Assembly: GCF_000427295.1 (NCBI RefSeq)
Contig: NZ_ATNM01000099.1
Coordinates: forward strand, 1 to 64,000
Reading direction: 5' to 3'
From: Cyclobacterium qasimii M12-11B
Lineage (GTDB): Bacteria; Bacteroidota; Bacteroidia; Cytophagales; Cyclobacteriaceae
DNA: 64,000 nucleotides
Shown here: piece after piece, positions 38,123 to 47,808 of the stretch
How the letters are laid out: every line of letters begins with the position of its first letter
How positions within the stretch are numbered: the first letter of the stretch is position 1
Position numbers and translations under genes: made by a program
Notes under the pieces: model-generated
What the model saw: the letters and a program-made list of their open reading frames with translations, nothing else
What the model was told of the DNA's origin: nothing
Databases searched by the model: none

Positions 38123-39469
38123 ATGCAGAAGACAGTAATTTTAGGATCCGGAGAAAGTGGTTTTGGAGCTGCTTTATTGGCCCATAAGCATGGGCACAGG
38201 GTTTTTGTGTCTGATGCGGGAAAAATTAAAGCCGAGAAAAAAAACGTATTTCTAGAAAAAGACATCGCTTTTGAGGAAGACCAACACAGTTTGAACATCC
38301 TCTTAGATGCGCAAACGGTTGTTAAGTCACCAGGTATACCCTATGAAGCCTCAATAGTTGTCCAATTATTGGCCGCAGGTATAGCCGTAATAGATGAGCT
38401 GGAATTTGCACAAAGATTTTCTAAGGGCAAGGTGATAGCCATCACTGGTACCAATGGAAAAACCACCACTACCCTGCTAATCTATCACTTGATGAAAAGT
38501 GCTGGTATGGATGTAGGTCTGGCTGGAAATGTTGGTCAAAGCTGGGCATTGCAATTGGTTGAAAAGGATTATAGCTGGTGGGTTTTAGAAGTAAGTAGTT
38601 TTCAAATAGAGGGCTTTGTTAATTTGAAACCTACAATCGCCATTCTGTTGAACATTACACCTGATCATTTGGACCGGTATCAGTATAAGCTAGAAAAATA
38701 TGCTGCCGCAAAGATGAAACTTACAGACAAGATGGTTGAAGGAGACCATTTGATCTTTTATGAGAGCGATCAAAATATATTGAACGCCATGGAAAACAGG
38801 ATAGGCCAACCTAACCTAATCCCCATTGCCTTGGAAGAACAAACGTTAACCAAGGGATATATTCAGAACAATGAATTACACCTTGGACTTGCTGGAACAG
38901 AATGGTCCTGGCCAACAAGTGAAATGGTCCTCCATGGTGAACATAATTTAATCAACACGCTTGCAGCAACATCGGCAGCGATATTGGCAGGTACGGCTAT
39001 AGAGGAAATCGGACCAGCATTAAAAAGCTTTGTGAATGCTTCCCATAGAATGGAAGAAGTAGCAGAAATCAAAGGCATAAAGTTTATCAATGACAGCAAA
39101 GGCACCAATGTAGATGCTACTGCATTTGCACTTAGTGCTTTCCAGGAGCCATTGATATGGATAGCTGGAGGGGTGGACAAGGGAAATGATTACAGCTTAT
39201 TGGATGATAAAGTAATCGATCATGTCAAAGTGCTGATTTGCCTTGGAAAGGAAAATGAAAAGTTAAAAATAGCTTTCTCAGGTAAAATACCGGTCATTCT
39301 AAGCACCGAAGACATAAGAGAAGCAGTACAATGGGCTTCTGATCATGGAACATCAGGAGATGTAGCCCTTTTATCTCCTGCATGCGCAAGTTTTGATTTG
39401 TTCAAAAATTACGAGGATAGAGGAGATCAATTTAAAGAGGCGGTAATAAGATTAAAGGATAAAAATTAA
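38123..39469 (+). CDS. murD: UDP-MurNAc-Ala--D-Glu ligase MurD
   Basis: 448 residues. Adds D-glutamate to UDP-MurNAc-L-alanine. N-terminal Rossmann-like domain (VILGSGESGFGAALL), ATP loop [19 protein letters not shown], the VLEVSSFQIEG and NITPDHLDRYQ motifs of Mur ligases, and a C-terminal domain with HRMEEVAEIKGIKFINDSKGTN. The start abuts the mraY stop (TAAATG). Confidence 0.96.
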   Translation: MQKTVILGSGESGFGAALLAHKHGHRVFVSDAGKIKAEKKNVFLEKDIAFEEDQHSLNILLDAQTVVKSPGIPYEASIVVQLLAAGIAVIDELEFAQRFSKGKVIAITGTNGKTTTTLLIYHLMKSAGMDVGLAGNVGQSWALQLVEKDYSWWVLEVSSFQIEGFVNLKPTIAILLNITPDHLDRYQYKLEKYAAAKMKLTDKMVEGDHLIFYESDQNILNAMENRIGQPNLIPIALEEQTLTKGYIQNNELHLGLAGTEWSWPTSEMVLHGEHNLINTLAATSAAILAGTAIEEIGPALKSFVNASHRMEEVAEIKGIKFINDSKGTNVDATAFALSAFQEPLIWIAGGVDKGNDYSLLDDKVIDHVKVLICLGKENEKLKIAFSGKIPVILSTEDIREAVQWASDHGTSGDVALLSPACASFDLFKNYEDRGDQFKEAVIRLKDKN

Positions 39470-40638
39470 TGACGAAAGTAAAAATCTGGCTGGAAGACAA
39501 CTTAAAAGGCGACCTGATTATTTGGGGAATCGTCCTGCTATTGTCTTTAATCAGTATTCTGGCTGTTTACTCAGCTACAGGTTCTCTTGCTTATAGAAGG
39601 ATGGGTGGAAACACGGAGATCTACCTTTTTAAGCACAGTGCATTGATCCTGGCCAGTCTGGTAGTCATGTGGGCGGTGCACAATATCCCCTACAAATACT
39701 TCTCTAAGTTAAGCCTGTTTGCCCTTTGGGTAAGTGTTCCATTGCTGATGATCACTTACTTCTTTGGGTCCACGATCAATGAAGCCAACAGGTGGCTTAC
39801 AGTACCAATAATAAACCAGGCATTCCAGCCTTCTGATTTGGCCAAATTAGCCCTTATTTCAGCGGTGGCAGGAATGTTAGCAAAACGACAAAGGAAGATT
39901 ACAGATATTAAAGGAACATTCATCCCTATCATCATTTGGATTGGCATCATCTGCCTGCTTATAGCCATGGCCAATATGTCAACGGCCGTCATGCTACTTG
40001 CAACCTGCTTGTTGCTTATGTTTATCGGACGAGTTCCTTTAAAATACCTTTTAGTGGTTGGTATGGTAGGTGCATTGGTGCTTTCTACCGCTATTTTGAT
40101 GGGACAAAGAGGGGGCGTTTTCTTTTCAAGGATAGAAAAATTCATGGATGATGATCCTGCTGGGATCCCATTCCAGGCCAAGCATTCCTATATCGCCATT
40201 GCTACAGGTGGCTTTACGGGCAAAGGTCCTGGAAATAGTGAACAGAGAAATATTCTTCCTCACCCCTATTCAGATTTTATTTATGCCATCATCATTGAAG
40301 AGTATGGCATGATTGGAGGTGGATTTGTACTCTTCCTTTACCTGGCCCTACTCTATAGAGGCATGCGCGTAGTCGCCATATCCACCCGGCCATTTGGCGG
40401 TTTGTTATCGGCTGGCTTGAGTTTTTCTCTGGTGATACAGGCCATGATAAACATGGGGGTAACCGTAGGGTTGGTACCCATTACGGGATTGCCCTTACCC
40501 ATGGTAAGTATGGGGGGAACCTCACTGATATTCACGGGGATATCCTTAGGTATTATATTAAGTATTAGCAGAGGTGATCATGAAGATGCCTTTGTTAATG
40601 AACAAAAATCGATCAATAGAAAAGTTAAAGTAGCATAA
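39469..40638 (+). CDS. ftsW: Lipid II polymerase FtsW (SEDS family)
   Basis: 389 residues with about ten membrane helices. SEDS glycosyltransferase of the septum, working with FtsI. Family marks are [10 protein letters not shown] near residue 104, [15 protein letters not shown], the extracellular [19 protein letters not shown] and the C-terminal [23 protein letters not shown] shares its A with the murD stop (TAATG). Confidence 0.95.
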   Translation: MTKVKIWLEDNLKGDLIIWGIVLLLSLISILAVYSATGSLAYRRMGGNTEIYLFKHSALILASLVVMWAVHNIPYKYFSKLSLFALWVSVPLLMITYFFGSTINEANRWLTVPIINQAFQPSDLAKLALISAVAGMLAKRQRKITDIKGTFIPIIIWIGIICLLIAMANMSTAVMLLATCLLLMFIGRVPLKYLLVVGMVGALVLSTAILMGQRGGVFFSRIEKFMDDDPAGIPFQAKHSYIAIATGGFTGKGPGNSEQRNILPHPYSDFIYAIIIEEYGMIGGGFVLFLYLALLYRGMRVVAISTRPFGGLLSAGLSFSLVIQAMINMGVTVGLVPITGLPLPMVSMGGTSLIFTGISLGIILSISRGDHEDAFVNEQKSINRKVKVA

Positions 40639-40642
40639 AGAA

Positions 40643-41754
40643 TTGAATAACACTGGAGAAACATATCGAATCATTATTAGTGGTGGAGGCACTGGTGGAC
40701 ATATCTACCCTGCCATAGCTATTGCTAAGGCTTGGAACGAAAAATATCCAGAAAGTGAAGTTTTGTTTGTAGGTGCAGAAGGCAAAATGGAAATGCAAAA
40801 AGTACCAGAAGCAGGCTATAAAATAGAGGGGTTGAAGATTGCAGGCTTGCAAAGAAGGCTAACACTAGCAAACTTAAGCTTTCCCTTTAAGGTGTTGAGT
40901 AGCCTTCAAAAAGCGAAAAAATAATCAAAAATTTTGATCCACACCTGGTAGTAGGAGTTGGAGGATATGCCAGTGGCCCTGTCCTTTTTGCTGCTCAGCG
41001 CAAAGGACTACCTACACTGATACAGGAGCAAAATAGCTATGCCGGATTGACCAATAAACTATTGGCAAGAAACGCTAGTGCCATTTGTGTGGCCTACCCT
41101 GACATGGGGCGCTATTTCCCTGAAGCTAAAATCACCTATACCGGAAACCCTGTAAGAAAGGACATCCTTTCGATAGCAGATAAAAAAGCAAAAGCACTGG
41201 CTCATTTTGGGATTAACCCTGATTTACCTGTAATCCTCTCCATCGGAGGAAGTCTGGGAGCCAGAACACTCAATCAGGCCCTGCTTCATTCCATGGTAGA
41301 TTTCGAATCCAAAGGCTACCAGGTTTTATGGCAGACAGGAAAGTTCTATTATGAAAAAACCATGGCAGAAGTAAAGGCCTCTGGTGTCAAAGGGATTTTT
41401 CCTTTGGAGTTTATCAAGGACATGGACCTTGCTTATGCTGCTGCAGATCTGGTGATATCCCGGTCTGGTGCTTTATCGGTTTCCGAATTAAGCTTGGTAG
41501 GAAAACCAGTGATCTTTATCCCTTCTCCGAATGTGGCTGAAGATCATCAGACCAAAAATGCCATGGCTTATGTTTCGAAAAACGCAGCATTAATCCTTAA
41601 GGATGATGAAGCCATTGCGCAATTAGCGCCAATGGTACATTCCTTGCTGAATGACCAAAATAAACGAGACAAATTGTCTCAAGCAATTAAGAAACTGGCA
41701 AAGCCTGAGGCAGCCAAAGATATTGTCAAAGTAATGGAAGGATTGATACAATGA
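40643..41754 (+). CDS. murG: Lipid II synthase MurG (frameshifted)
   Basis: Transfers GlcNAc to lipid I. The first frame gives [20 protein letters not shown] and stops in an A6 run (40916-40921). Adding one A carries on [20 protein letters not shown] and [17 protein letters not shown], joining the second frame with [31 protein letters not shown] and [14 protein letters not shown]. About 370 residues, normal. TTG start at 40643, five bases after ftsW. Both halves are conserved and no residue is lost at the join, so this is one gene. Confidence 0.93.
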
Positions 41755-43151
41755 ATTTAAAAAACTTACATAGCGTCTTTTTTCTAGGAATTGGAGGAAT
41801 AGGTATGAGTGCCATCGCCAGGTGGTTCAATCATATTGGAGTTCCTGTGTATGGTTATGACAAAACACCATCGCCACTTACAGAAGCGCTTGAGGCGGAA
41901 GGAATGCAAATAAGTTACGCAGATGATAGCAATAGTATTCCTGAACCGTTTAAAACTTCGGGTGCTGACAAATTAATTGTCTGGACTCCTGCCGTACCTC
42001 AAAGCAGCGAACTGTTCAAGTACTTTGAAGCAAATGGTTTTGCCATCAAGAAAAGAGCTGCAGTTCTGGGTCTGATTACAAGAAACATGGAGTCTGTTGC
42101 CATCGCGGGAACGCATGGAAAGACGACTACTTCATCCATGGTTGCACACCTGCTTAAACATGCAGGACACAATACAGCTGCATTTTTAGGGGGCCTTACT
42201 CAAAATTATAAAAACAACCTTATTCTTCATGATGAAGGGAGTTCTGAGTCACCAGTAGTAGTGGTGGAAGCCGATGAATTTGATCGTTCTTTTTTACACC
42301 TCCACCCTGACCTGAGTATAGTTACCAGCATCGATCCAGACCACCTGGACATTTATGGTGATGCAGAACAATTGATGGAAGGTTTTGCTGCGTTTATCAG
42401 GCTTACCAACCCAGGTGGTAAATTGATCATTCATCAGAATGCTTATGAAAAAATCAAGCAAAAAGAAATCGGGACAACCCCGATATTCCAGTACGGCTTG
42501 CATTCAGGGAATATCCATGCGGATAATATTAAAGTAGGTACAACCTCCTTTACCTTTGATTATGTAGCAGAAGACCAGCGAATCGATGGGCTTGTATTAG
42601 GGGTTCCGGGCTTTCATAATATTGAGAATGCACTAGCAGCAATAGCAGTAGCCATTCATTACGGGCTTTCAAAGGAGGCAATTTCTGCAGGTATAGCTAC
42701 TTATAAAGGCGTAAAAAGACGATTTGAAAAGATTTACAATAGTGACCGCATCACTTATATCGATGATTATGCGCATCACCCAGAGGAGATTAAAGCTTTT
42801 CTGCAGTCTGTAAAAGCAATGTATCCAGACAAGAAAATCACCGCAGTATTTCAACCGCATTTATTTACGCGTACTAGAGATTTTGCCAGTGGTTTTTCTG
42901 AAAGTTTGTCCTTGGCAGATGAAGTCATTTTACTAGACATTTATCCTGCAAGGGAGCAGCCAATAGCCGGAATTACTTCGGAGATGTTACTTCCTGAAAT
43001 CACAAGCCTTAATAAATGCGTGATATCAAAAGACAATTTATTGGCCCATTTGCAACAGCATGTCCCAGAAGTACTGGTAACTATTGGTGCTGGAGACATT
43101 GACCGTTTGGTAAAACCAATTGAAAAATGGATAAGAGATGATAAAGAATAA
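41751..43151 (+). CDS. murC: UDP-MurNAc--L-alanine ligase MurC
   Basis: 466 residues. Adds the first L-alanine of the peptide stem. FLGIGGIGMSAIARWF at the N-terminus, ATP loop AGTHGKTTTSSMVAHLL, VVVEADEFDRSFLHL, then DDYAHHPEEIKAFL and VFQPHLFTRTRDF; the Ala-Gly-Thr-His-Gly loop is the MurC form. ATGA overlap with murG. Confidence 0.96.
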   Translation: MNLKNLHSVFFLGIGGIGMSAIARWFNHIGVPVYGYDKTPSPLTEALEAEGMQISYADDSNSIPEPFKTSGADKLIVWTPAVPQSSELFKYFEANGFAIKKRAAVLGLITRNMESVAIAGTHGKTTTSSMVAHLLKHAGHNTAAFLGGLTQNYKNNLILHDEGSSESPVVVVEADEFDRSFLHLHPDLSIVTSIDPDHLDIYGDAEQLMEGFAAFIRLTNPGGKLIIHQNAYEKIKQKEIGTTPIFQYGLHSGNIHADNIKVGTTSFTFDYVAEDQRIDGLVLGVPGFHNIENALAAIAVAIHYGLSKEAISAGIATYKGVKRRFEKIYNSDRITYIDDYAHHPEEIKAFLQSVKAMYPDKKITAVFQPHLFTRTRDFASGFSESLSLADEVILLDIYPAREQPIAGITSEMLLPEITSLNKCVISKDNLLAHLQQHVPEVLVTIGAGDIDRLVKPIEKWIRDDKE

Positions 43152-43905
43152 GGGATGGAAACTTAAAAAGTCCTTCCTGATGATAGTATTGGGAGTGACG
43201 TTGGTTGGATTTATAGCTTTTACAGAGCATAAGACAGAAAGTCGTGCGCTTTCTGAACTTGAAGTTTATGTAGAGGGTGTGAGTGATGTTTACTTTGTAG
43301 ATGAAAAGGAAGTAATTGAATTGTTGACCAATGCATTTCCAAGTTTACTAAGCAACACGGCTAAAGAAAAAGTATCTATCCATGCAGTGGAAAAAAAGGT
43401 TGAGGCACATCCTTTTGTGAAAAAGGCGGAGGTATTTGAAGATTTAAAGGGCACTTTAATGGTGAAAGTGAGCCAACATGTACCCATTGCAAGAATAGTT
43501 CGTCCAATGGCTGCTGATGGGTATATCAGCTCCTCCGGAAAAATTCTTCCAACCTCATCCAACTACACTACAAGAGTTTTGATTCTGACAGGTAGTAAAG
43601 CTGAGGCATTGTTAAAAGAAAATGACCTGTCGATTGGAAATGCTCCATTGATGGAGTTAATAAAATTTATCAACTCAGATCCTTTCTGGTTGGCTCAAAT
43701 CAGTGCTTTAGAACTACTTGCAAATGGAGACATCAATATGTACCAGCAAGTAGGGAAACAAGTGATAGAGTTCGGGAAGCCTGAAGATATTGAAATAAAG
43801 TTTAGAAAAATAAAAACCTATTATAAGAAAATCCTACCAGAAAAAGGATGGAATACTTATGACCGGGTCAATGTAAAATATAAGGATCAAATTATTTGTG
43901 AATAA
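43138..43905 (+). CDS. ftsQ: Cell division protein FtsQ
   Basis: 255 residues. One N-terminal membrane helix (FLMIVLGVTLVGFIAF), then a POTRA-like region (LEVYVEGVSDVYFVDEKEV) and the FtsQ beta domain with VKVSQHVPIARIVRP and GYISSSGKILPTS. FtsQ scaffolds FtsB and FtsL at the septum. The call rests on architecture and position between murC and ftsA. Overlaps murC by 14 bases. Confidence 0.9.
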   Translation: MIKNKGWKLKKSFLMIVLGVTLVGFIAFTEHKTESRALSELEVYVEGVSDVYFVDEKEVIELLTNAFPSLLSNTAKEKVSIHAVEKKVEAHPFVKKAEVFEDLKGTLMVKVSQHVPIARIVRPMAADGYISSSGKILPTSSNYTTRVLILTGSKAEALLKENDLSIGNAPLMELIKFINSDPFWLAQISALELLANGDINMYQQVGKQVIEFGKPEDIEIKFRKIKTYYKKILPEKGWNTYDRVNVKYKDQIICE

Positions 43906-43916
43906 TTGTTAGCGCT

Positions 43917-45233
43917 ATGGAAAACGAAAAACTCATTGTAGGACTGGATATCGGCACCACAAAAATATGTGCCATTATAGGCAGGAAGAACGAATATGGA
44001 AAGCTAGAGGTGTTGGGTATGGGTAAAGCAGTGTCTGATGGCGTAATCAGAGGCATCGTTACCAATATTGACAAAACGGTTAATGCAATTACTAAGGCAG
44101 TAAATGAAGCATCCGAAATGTCAAATGTGGACATAGGGGAGGTAATTGTAGGTATAGCAGGCCAACATATCCGTAGCTCTATCCACCATGGTGTGATTAT
44201 CAGAAACCCAAAAGACGAAGAAATTACGGTCGAGGATGTCCGCAGGTTATCCAATGATATGGAAAACATCGTCGTTCCTCCAGGCAATAGTATTATTCAT
44301 GTAATGCCGCAAGACTATACGGTGGATTATGAAGAAGGAATTCGTGATCCTGTGGGAATGTCTGGCGCGCGTATGGAAGCAGATTTCCATATCATCACTG
44401 CTCAGTCTGCTGCCATAAACAATATTGATCGTTGTGTAAAACGAGCGAACTTACAATCCAAAGCTTTGATCCTTGAGCCTTTGGCAAGTTCTTTATCTGT
44501 CCTAAGTGACATGGACAAAGAAGCTGGTGTTTGCTTGGTAGACATTGGTGGTGGCACTACCGATGTAGCCATATTTTACGACAACATCATCAGGCATACC
44601 GCTGTAATTCCTTTTGGAGGAAATATTATTACAGCAGATATAAAAGAAGGTTGCATGGTCATGCAACATCAAGCTGAATTGTTGAAAACGAAATTTGGAA
44701 AAGCCATAGCCGAAGAAGCCAACCCAAATGAAATAGTATCTATACCTGGATTAAGAAACCGTCCACCAAAAGAAATTTCCGTGAAAAATCTTGCTTCCAT
44801 TATCCAGGCAAGAATGGAGGAAATAATAGAAATGGTTCAGTCGGAAATTGCAACCAGTGGCGTATACAAGAAACTCGCTGGTGGCATAGTATTAACCGGA
44901 GGGGGTTCATTACTTCACGGAGTCGGCCCGCTTTTTGAATACATCACAGGGCTGGACACTAGGATAGGTTATCCAAATGAACATTTAGGCAAGTCTAAGG
45001 TGGATGATGTTAAAAGCCCAATGTACGCCACTACTGTAGGGCTGGTATTGGCTGGATTTAGAGGACTGGATGATAGAGAAGATACTTATCGACAGAAAGA
45101 GAGCTTAAAAATCCCGGAAGGAAAAAGAGGGTTGAGAACAGACCAGTTAAGCAGTGATATTTTCGGGTCAATCACTAAAAAGCTAAAAAGATTCATTACT
45201 GATGATATAGGAGATGACTCCGGACAATATTAA
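43917..45233 (+). CDS. ftsA: Cell division protein FtsA
   Basis: 438 residues. Actin-like ATPase that ties FtsZ filaments to the membrane. Phosphate loops GLDIGTTKICAIIG and CLVDIGGGTTDVAIF, the 1C subdomain after residue 85 (VGIAGQHIRSS), and GGIVLTGGGSLLHGVGPLFE. A C-terminal tail beyond residue 380 ends in a stretch (IFGSITKKLKRFIT) that can form the membrane-targeting amphipathic helix. Confidence 0.96.
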   Translation: MENEKLIVGLDIGTTKICAIIGRKNEYGKLEVLGMGKAVSDGVIRGIVTNIDKTVNAITKAVNEASEMSNVDIGEVIVGIAGQHIRSSIHHGVIIRNPKDEEITVEDVRRLSNDMENIVVPPGNSIIHVMPQDYTVDYEEGIRDPVGMSGARMEADFHIITAQSAAINNIDRCVKRANLQSKALILEPLASSLSVLSDMDKEAGVCLVDIGGGTTDVAIFYDNIIRHTAVIPFGGNIITADIKEGCMVMQHQAELLKTKFGKAIAEEANPNEIVSIPGLRNRPPKEISVKNLASIIQARMEEIIEMVQSEIATSGVYKKLAGGIVLTGGGSLLHGVGPLFEYITGLDTRIGYPNEHLGKSKVDDVKSPMYATTVGLVLAGFRGLDDREDTYRQKESLKIPEGKRGLRTDQLSSDIFGSITKKLKRFITDDIGDDSGQY

Positions 45234-45275
45234 TATCAGAAGTAAGGAAAGAAATCAGTATTCAAAAGAGGAAAA

Positions 45276-46882
45276 ATGTCAAGCATCATGAAAGACTATA
45301 AATTTGATATTCAAAAAACCATCGATCGATCATCAAGGTCATTGGTGTAGGAGGAGGTGGTTCCAACGCCGTGAATCACATGTTTAACCAGGGGATAAAA
45401 GACGTGGAATTTGTGGTAGTCAACACAGATTCCCAAGCTTTAAAAAGCAGTCCAGTCCCACTAAAACTTCAAATCGGAGTTCACCTTACTGAAGGATTAG
45501 GTGCTGGTGCCAACCCTGAAAGAGGTAAAAATGCGGCATTGGAAAGCAAGGACGAAATTAGAAAACTCCTTGAAGACAATACCAAAATGGTATTTATCAC
45601 TGCTGGCATGGGAGGTGGTACTGGTACAGGAGCAGCTCCTGTCATTGCTAAAATAGCAAAGGACATGGACATCCTGACGGTAGGAATCGTCACTGCGCCA
45701 TTTATATTTGAAGGAAGGAAAAAAACCTTCTCAGCACAAGCTGGTATTGAAGCCCTTAAAGAGAGTTGTGATACCGTGCTTGTTATCCTAAATGATAAGC
45801 TTCGGGACATTTATGGTAATTTACCTATTCGCCAGGCATTCGGTAAGGCAGACAATATCCTAAGTACAGCGGCAAAATCCATCGCAGAAATCATCACAGA
45901 AACACAGGATGTTAACGTGGATTTTGAAGATGTGAAAACCGTCATGAAAGATGCTGGAGCAGCAGTAATGGGCTCTGCAATGGAAGAAGGCGAAGGAAGG
46001 GCCATTAAAGCCGCCGAAAAAGCGATCTCTTCACCATTGTTGAACAATGTGGATATAAAAGGTGCAGAGAAAATTCTATTATCTATCATGTCTGGAGAAG
46101 AAGAAGAGTTGTCTATGGACGAACTCGTGGAAATCACAGAATACATCCAGGAAAGAGCTGGCGACATGGCAGATGTGATCTTTGGACAAGGCATAGATCC
46201 AGACCTTAAAAAGGCTATCCGTGTAACCGTTATTGCCACTGGTTTTGAAACGAAGTCATTAGCAGCCAAAAACAAAAAGGATAACGAGGAAGAGCCTACC
46301 AAAAAGGTGATTGATCTTGAATCAGGTAAATCCTCTAAAGAGGAGGAAGCGGCAGTCTCCGGACAATCCATACCTTTCACTGTACAGCAAGCTCCTATTC
46401 CTGTTCAGGAACCAACAAAACAACAAGAGCCAGTAATCGAAAATGTTGCGCCAAAGGTAAATCCTCAGCAAATTAAAGCGACTGAGTCTGAAGACGATGA
46501 TTTTGAATATGTGTCTCCAGAACCTAAAGCGGAACCTAAAAAAGTACTGTCTTTATTTGACAAGCCTGGTCAAAATCAGTATCGGCAAGAAGAAAAGGAA
46601 ACAGAAGAGTCGGCTGTTAATCAGGTAGATTATTTTGAACAAATCAAGGTAAAAGCGCTTAAAAGAGCCCATGATAGGTTTGAAAAACTAAGACAAATGA
46701 GATCGGTAGATCAGTCTCCAGAGGAATTCAAAGAAAAAATTGAAGTCCCGGCTTATATGAGAAAAAAGATCAAACTTCAAGAAGTCCAACACAGTTCTGA
46801 AAGAAGCATTTCTAAGTTTAACCTAAATGATGACAACGAAATCATCAGTAATAATAGGTTCTTGCATGACAATGTTGATTGA
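45276..46882 (+). CDS. ftsZ: Cell division protein FtsZ (frameshifted near start)
   Basis: Tubulin-like GTPase that forms the division ring. The ATG at 45276 opens MSSIMKDYKFDIQK, then an A6 run (45313-45318) lacks one base; restoring it gives RSIIKVIGVGGGGSNAVNHM, the conserved first nucleotide loop. The rest is intact: GTP signature GGGTGTGAAP, T7 loop NVDFEDVKTVMKDAG. A long acidic linker (about residues 330-480) precedes the conserved tail EVPAYMRKKIKL plus a Bacteroidota extension. About 535 residues. Starting at 45371 would remove the first nucleotide loop and cannot be right. Confidence 0.95.
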
Positions 46883-46901
46883 CCTTTAAAAGTCAATCAA
46901 C
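46874..46901. terminator. Bidirectional terminator over two stop codons
   Basis: GTTGATTGAC (46874-46883) and GTCAATCAAC (46892-46901) form a perfect 10-bp stem with an 8-base loop, followed by AATTTTGC on the plus strand. The left arm contains the ftsZ stop TGA, and the loop and right arm cover the end of the convergent oxidoreductase gene. It probably ends the dcw transcript. Confidence 0.7.
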
Positions 46902-47410
46902 AATTTTGCTTGTTCATTCAATAATGCCAAATACAGCCTGTTGGATACATGGTCGTTTGACATGTTTTCCTCTATTTTTGCCAGTTTAATTTTATTGGCC
47001 AAAACATGCATCCCCAGGTAATTAAAGATGTCGGTAAGGTGGCTAAGTGCGATGCCACCCCCGCCGATACCTGATGAAATACCAACCAAGGCACATTTCT
47101 TAGCGTTAAAGCTATTTGGATAAGTCATCCCATCAATAAAAGACTTTAATATTCCAGGGAATGAACCATTGTACTCAGGTACAATGAAAACAAACTTGTT
47201 ACCACTTTTAATTTTATCATGAATGGCATTATAGGCTTTGTTTTTGCCATTGTGCTCATATAAGGCTGTAAAAACAAAATCATCCGGCAATTCCGTGAGG
47301 TTAATGATCTCCGCCTTGGCACCATTTTGCTCCAAAATCTCTTGATAAATAACAGCGATTTTCTTAGAAATTGCATTTTTACGATTGGTACCAACTATTA
47401 TCTTAATCAT
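46886..47410 (-). CDS. NADPH-dependent FMN reductase family protein
   Basis: 174 residues, flavodoxin-like fold. The N-terminus IKIIVGTNRKNAISKKIAVIY is the FMN phosphate-binding loop of the NAD(P)H:quinone/FMN reductase family. VFIVPEYNGSFPGILKSFIDGM is the second family mark, and CALVGISSGIGGGGIALSHL the third. Likely a cytoplasmic quinone or azo/FMN reductase. Ends three bases from the ftsZ stop, convergent. Confidence 0.9.
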   Translation of the reverse strand: MIKIIVGTNRKNAISKKIAVIYQEILEQNGAKAEIINLTELPDDFVFTALYEHNGKNKAYNAIHDKIKSGNKFVFIVPEYNGSFPGILKSFIDGMTYPNSFNAKKCALVGISSGIGGGGIALSHLTDIFNYLGMHVLANKIKLAKIEENMSNDHVSNRLYLALLNEQAKLLIDF

Positions 47411-47808
47411 ACAGGCTTAAATTTGATTATATTATTACAACCAAAGGGCATATAAAGTTTCTAGATTATTGTTTTAAACTGGAACATATAATAAACAAAC
47501 GATAATTTATTAAATTCTCTTCCCCTGAATAAGAATCAGGGTAGGCTGAGAAATACCAGTAAATCTTATCCCATATCCACTTCTTAATTTGCAGAACGCC
47601 ACTCGAATTTTGCCAAAAAATTTCGCCTACGGTTTAGGCAAAACTACAAAGTCATAGAAGATTAAAAATCCGTACCTTCGGGTGGTCAGGTAATGCCAAA
47701 GGGGTAATTTACCTGTTTTGTATGGCAATTTCAACACTAAATACAATGATTTTGCCTATTTTAGTTTAAACCATAGTTAACGCATCATTCCTGAATTGCC
47801 AAATTCAC
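47411..47808. other. Divergent intergenic region with hairpins
   Basis: 398 bases between divergent genes. TTTTGCC (47608-47614) pairs with GGCAAAA (47637-47643). CAGGTAA (47687-47693) pairs with TTACCTG (47709-47715) and is followed by TTTTG, like a weak terminator or attenuator in front of the phosphorylase gene. No known riboswitch consensus is recognisable. No coding frame is seen. Confidence 0.45.

Noticed and set aside
45371-46882. ftsZ starting at the Met at 45371
   Set aside because: This start would remove the conserved first nucleotide loop (GVGGGGSNAV); the true start is at 45276 with one missing base in the A-run.
31618-46882. Reading the broken dcw genes as true pseudogenes
   Set aside because: The genes are essential, the rest of each frame is well conserved, and the breaks are all single bases at A-runs; decay would also show stops and substitutions elsewhere.
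47641-47720. A known riboswitch (TPP, preQ1 or purine) before the phosphorylase gene
   Set aside because: I looked for the conserved core sequences and did not find them; only short stems are present.
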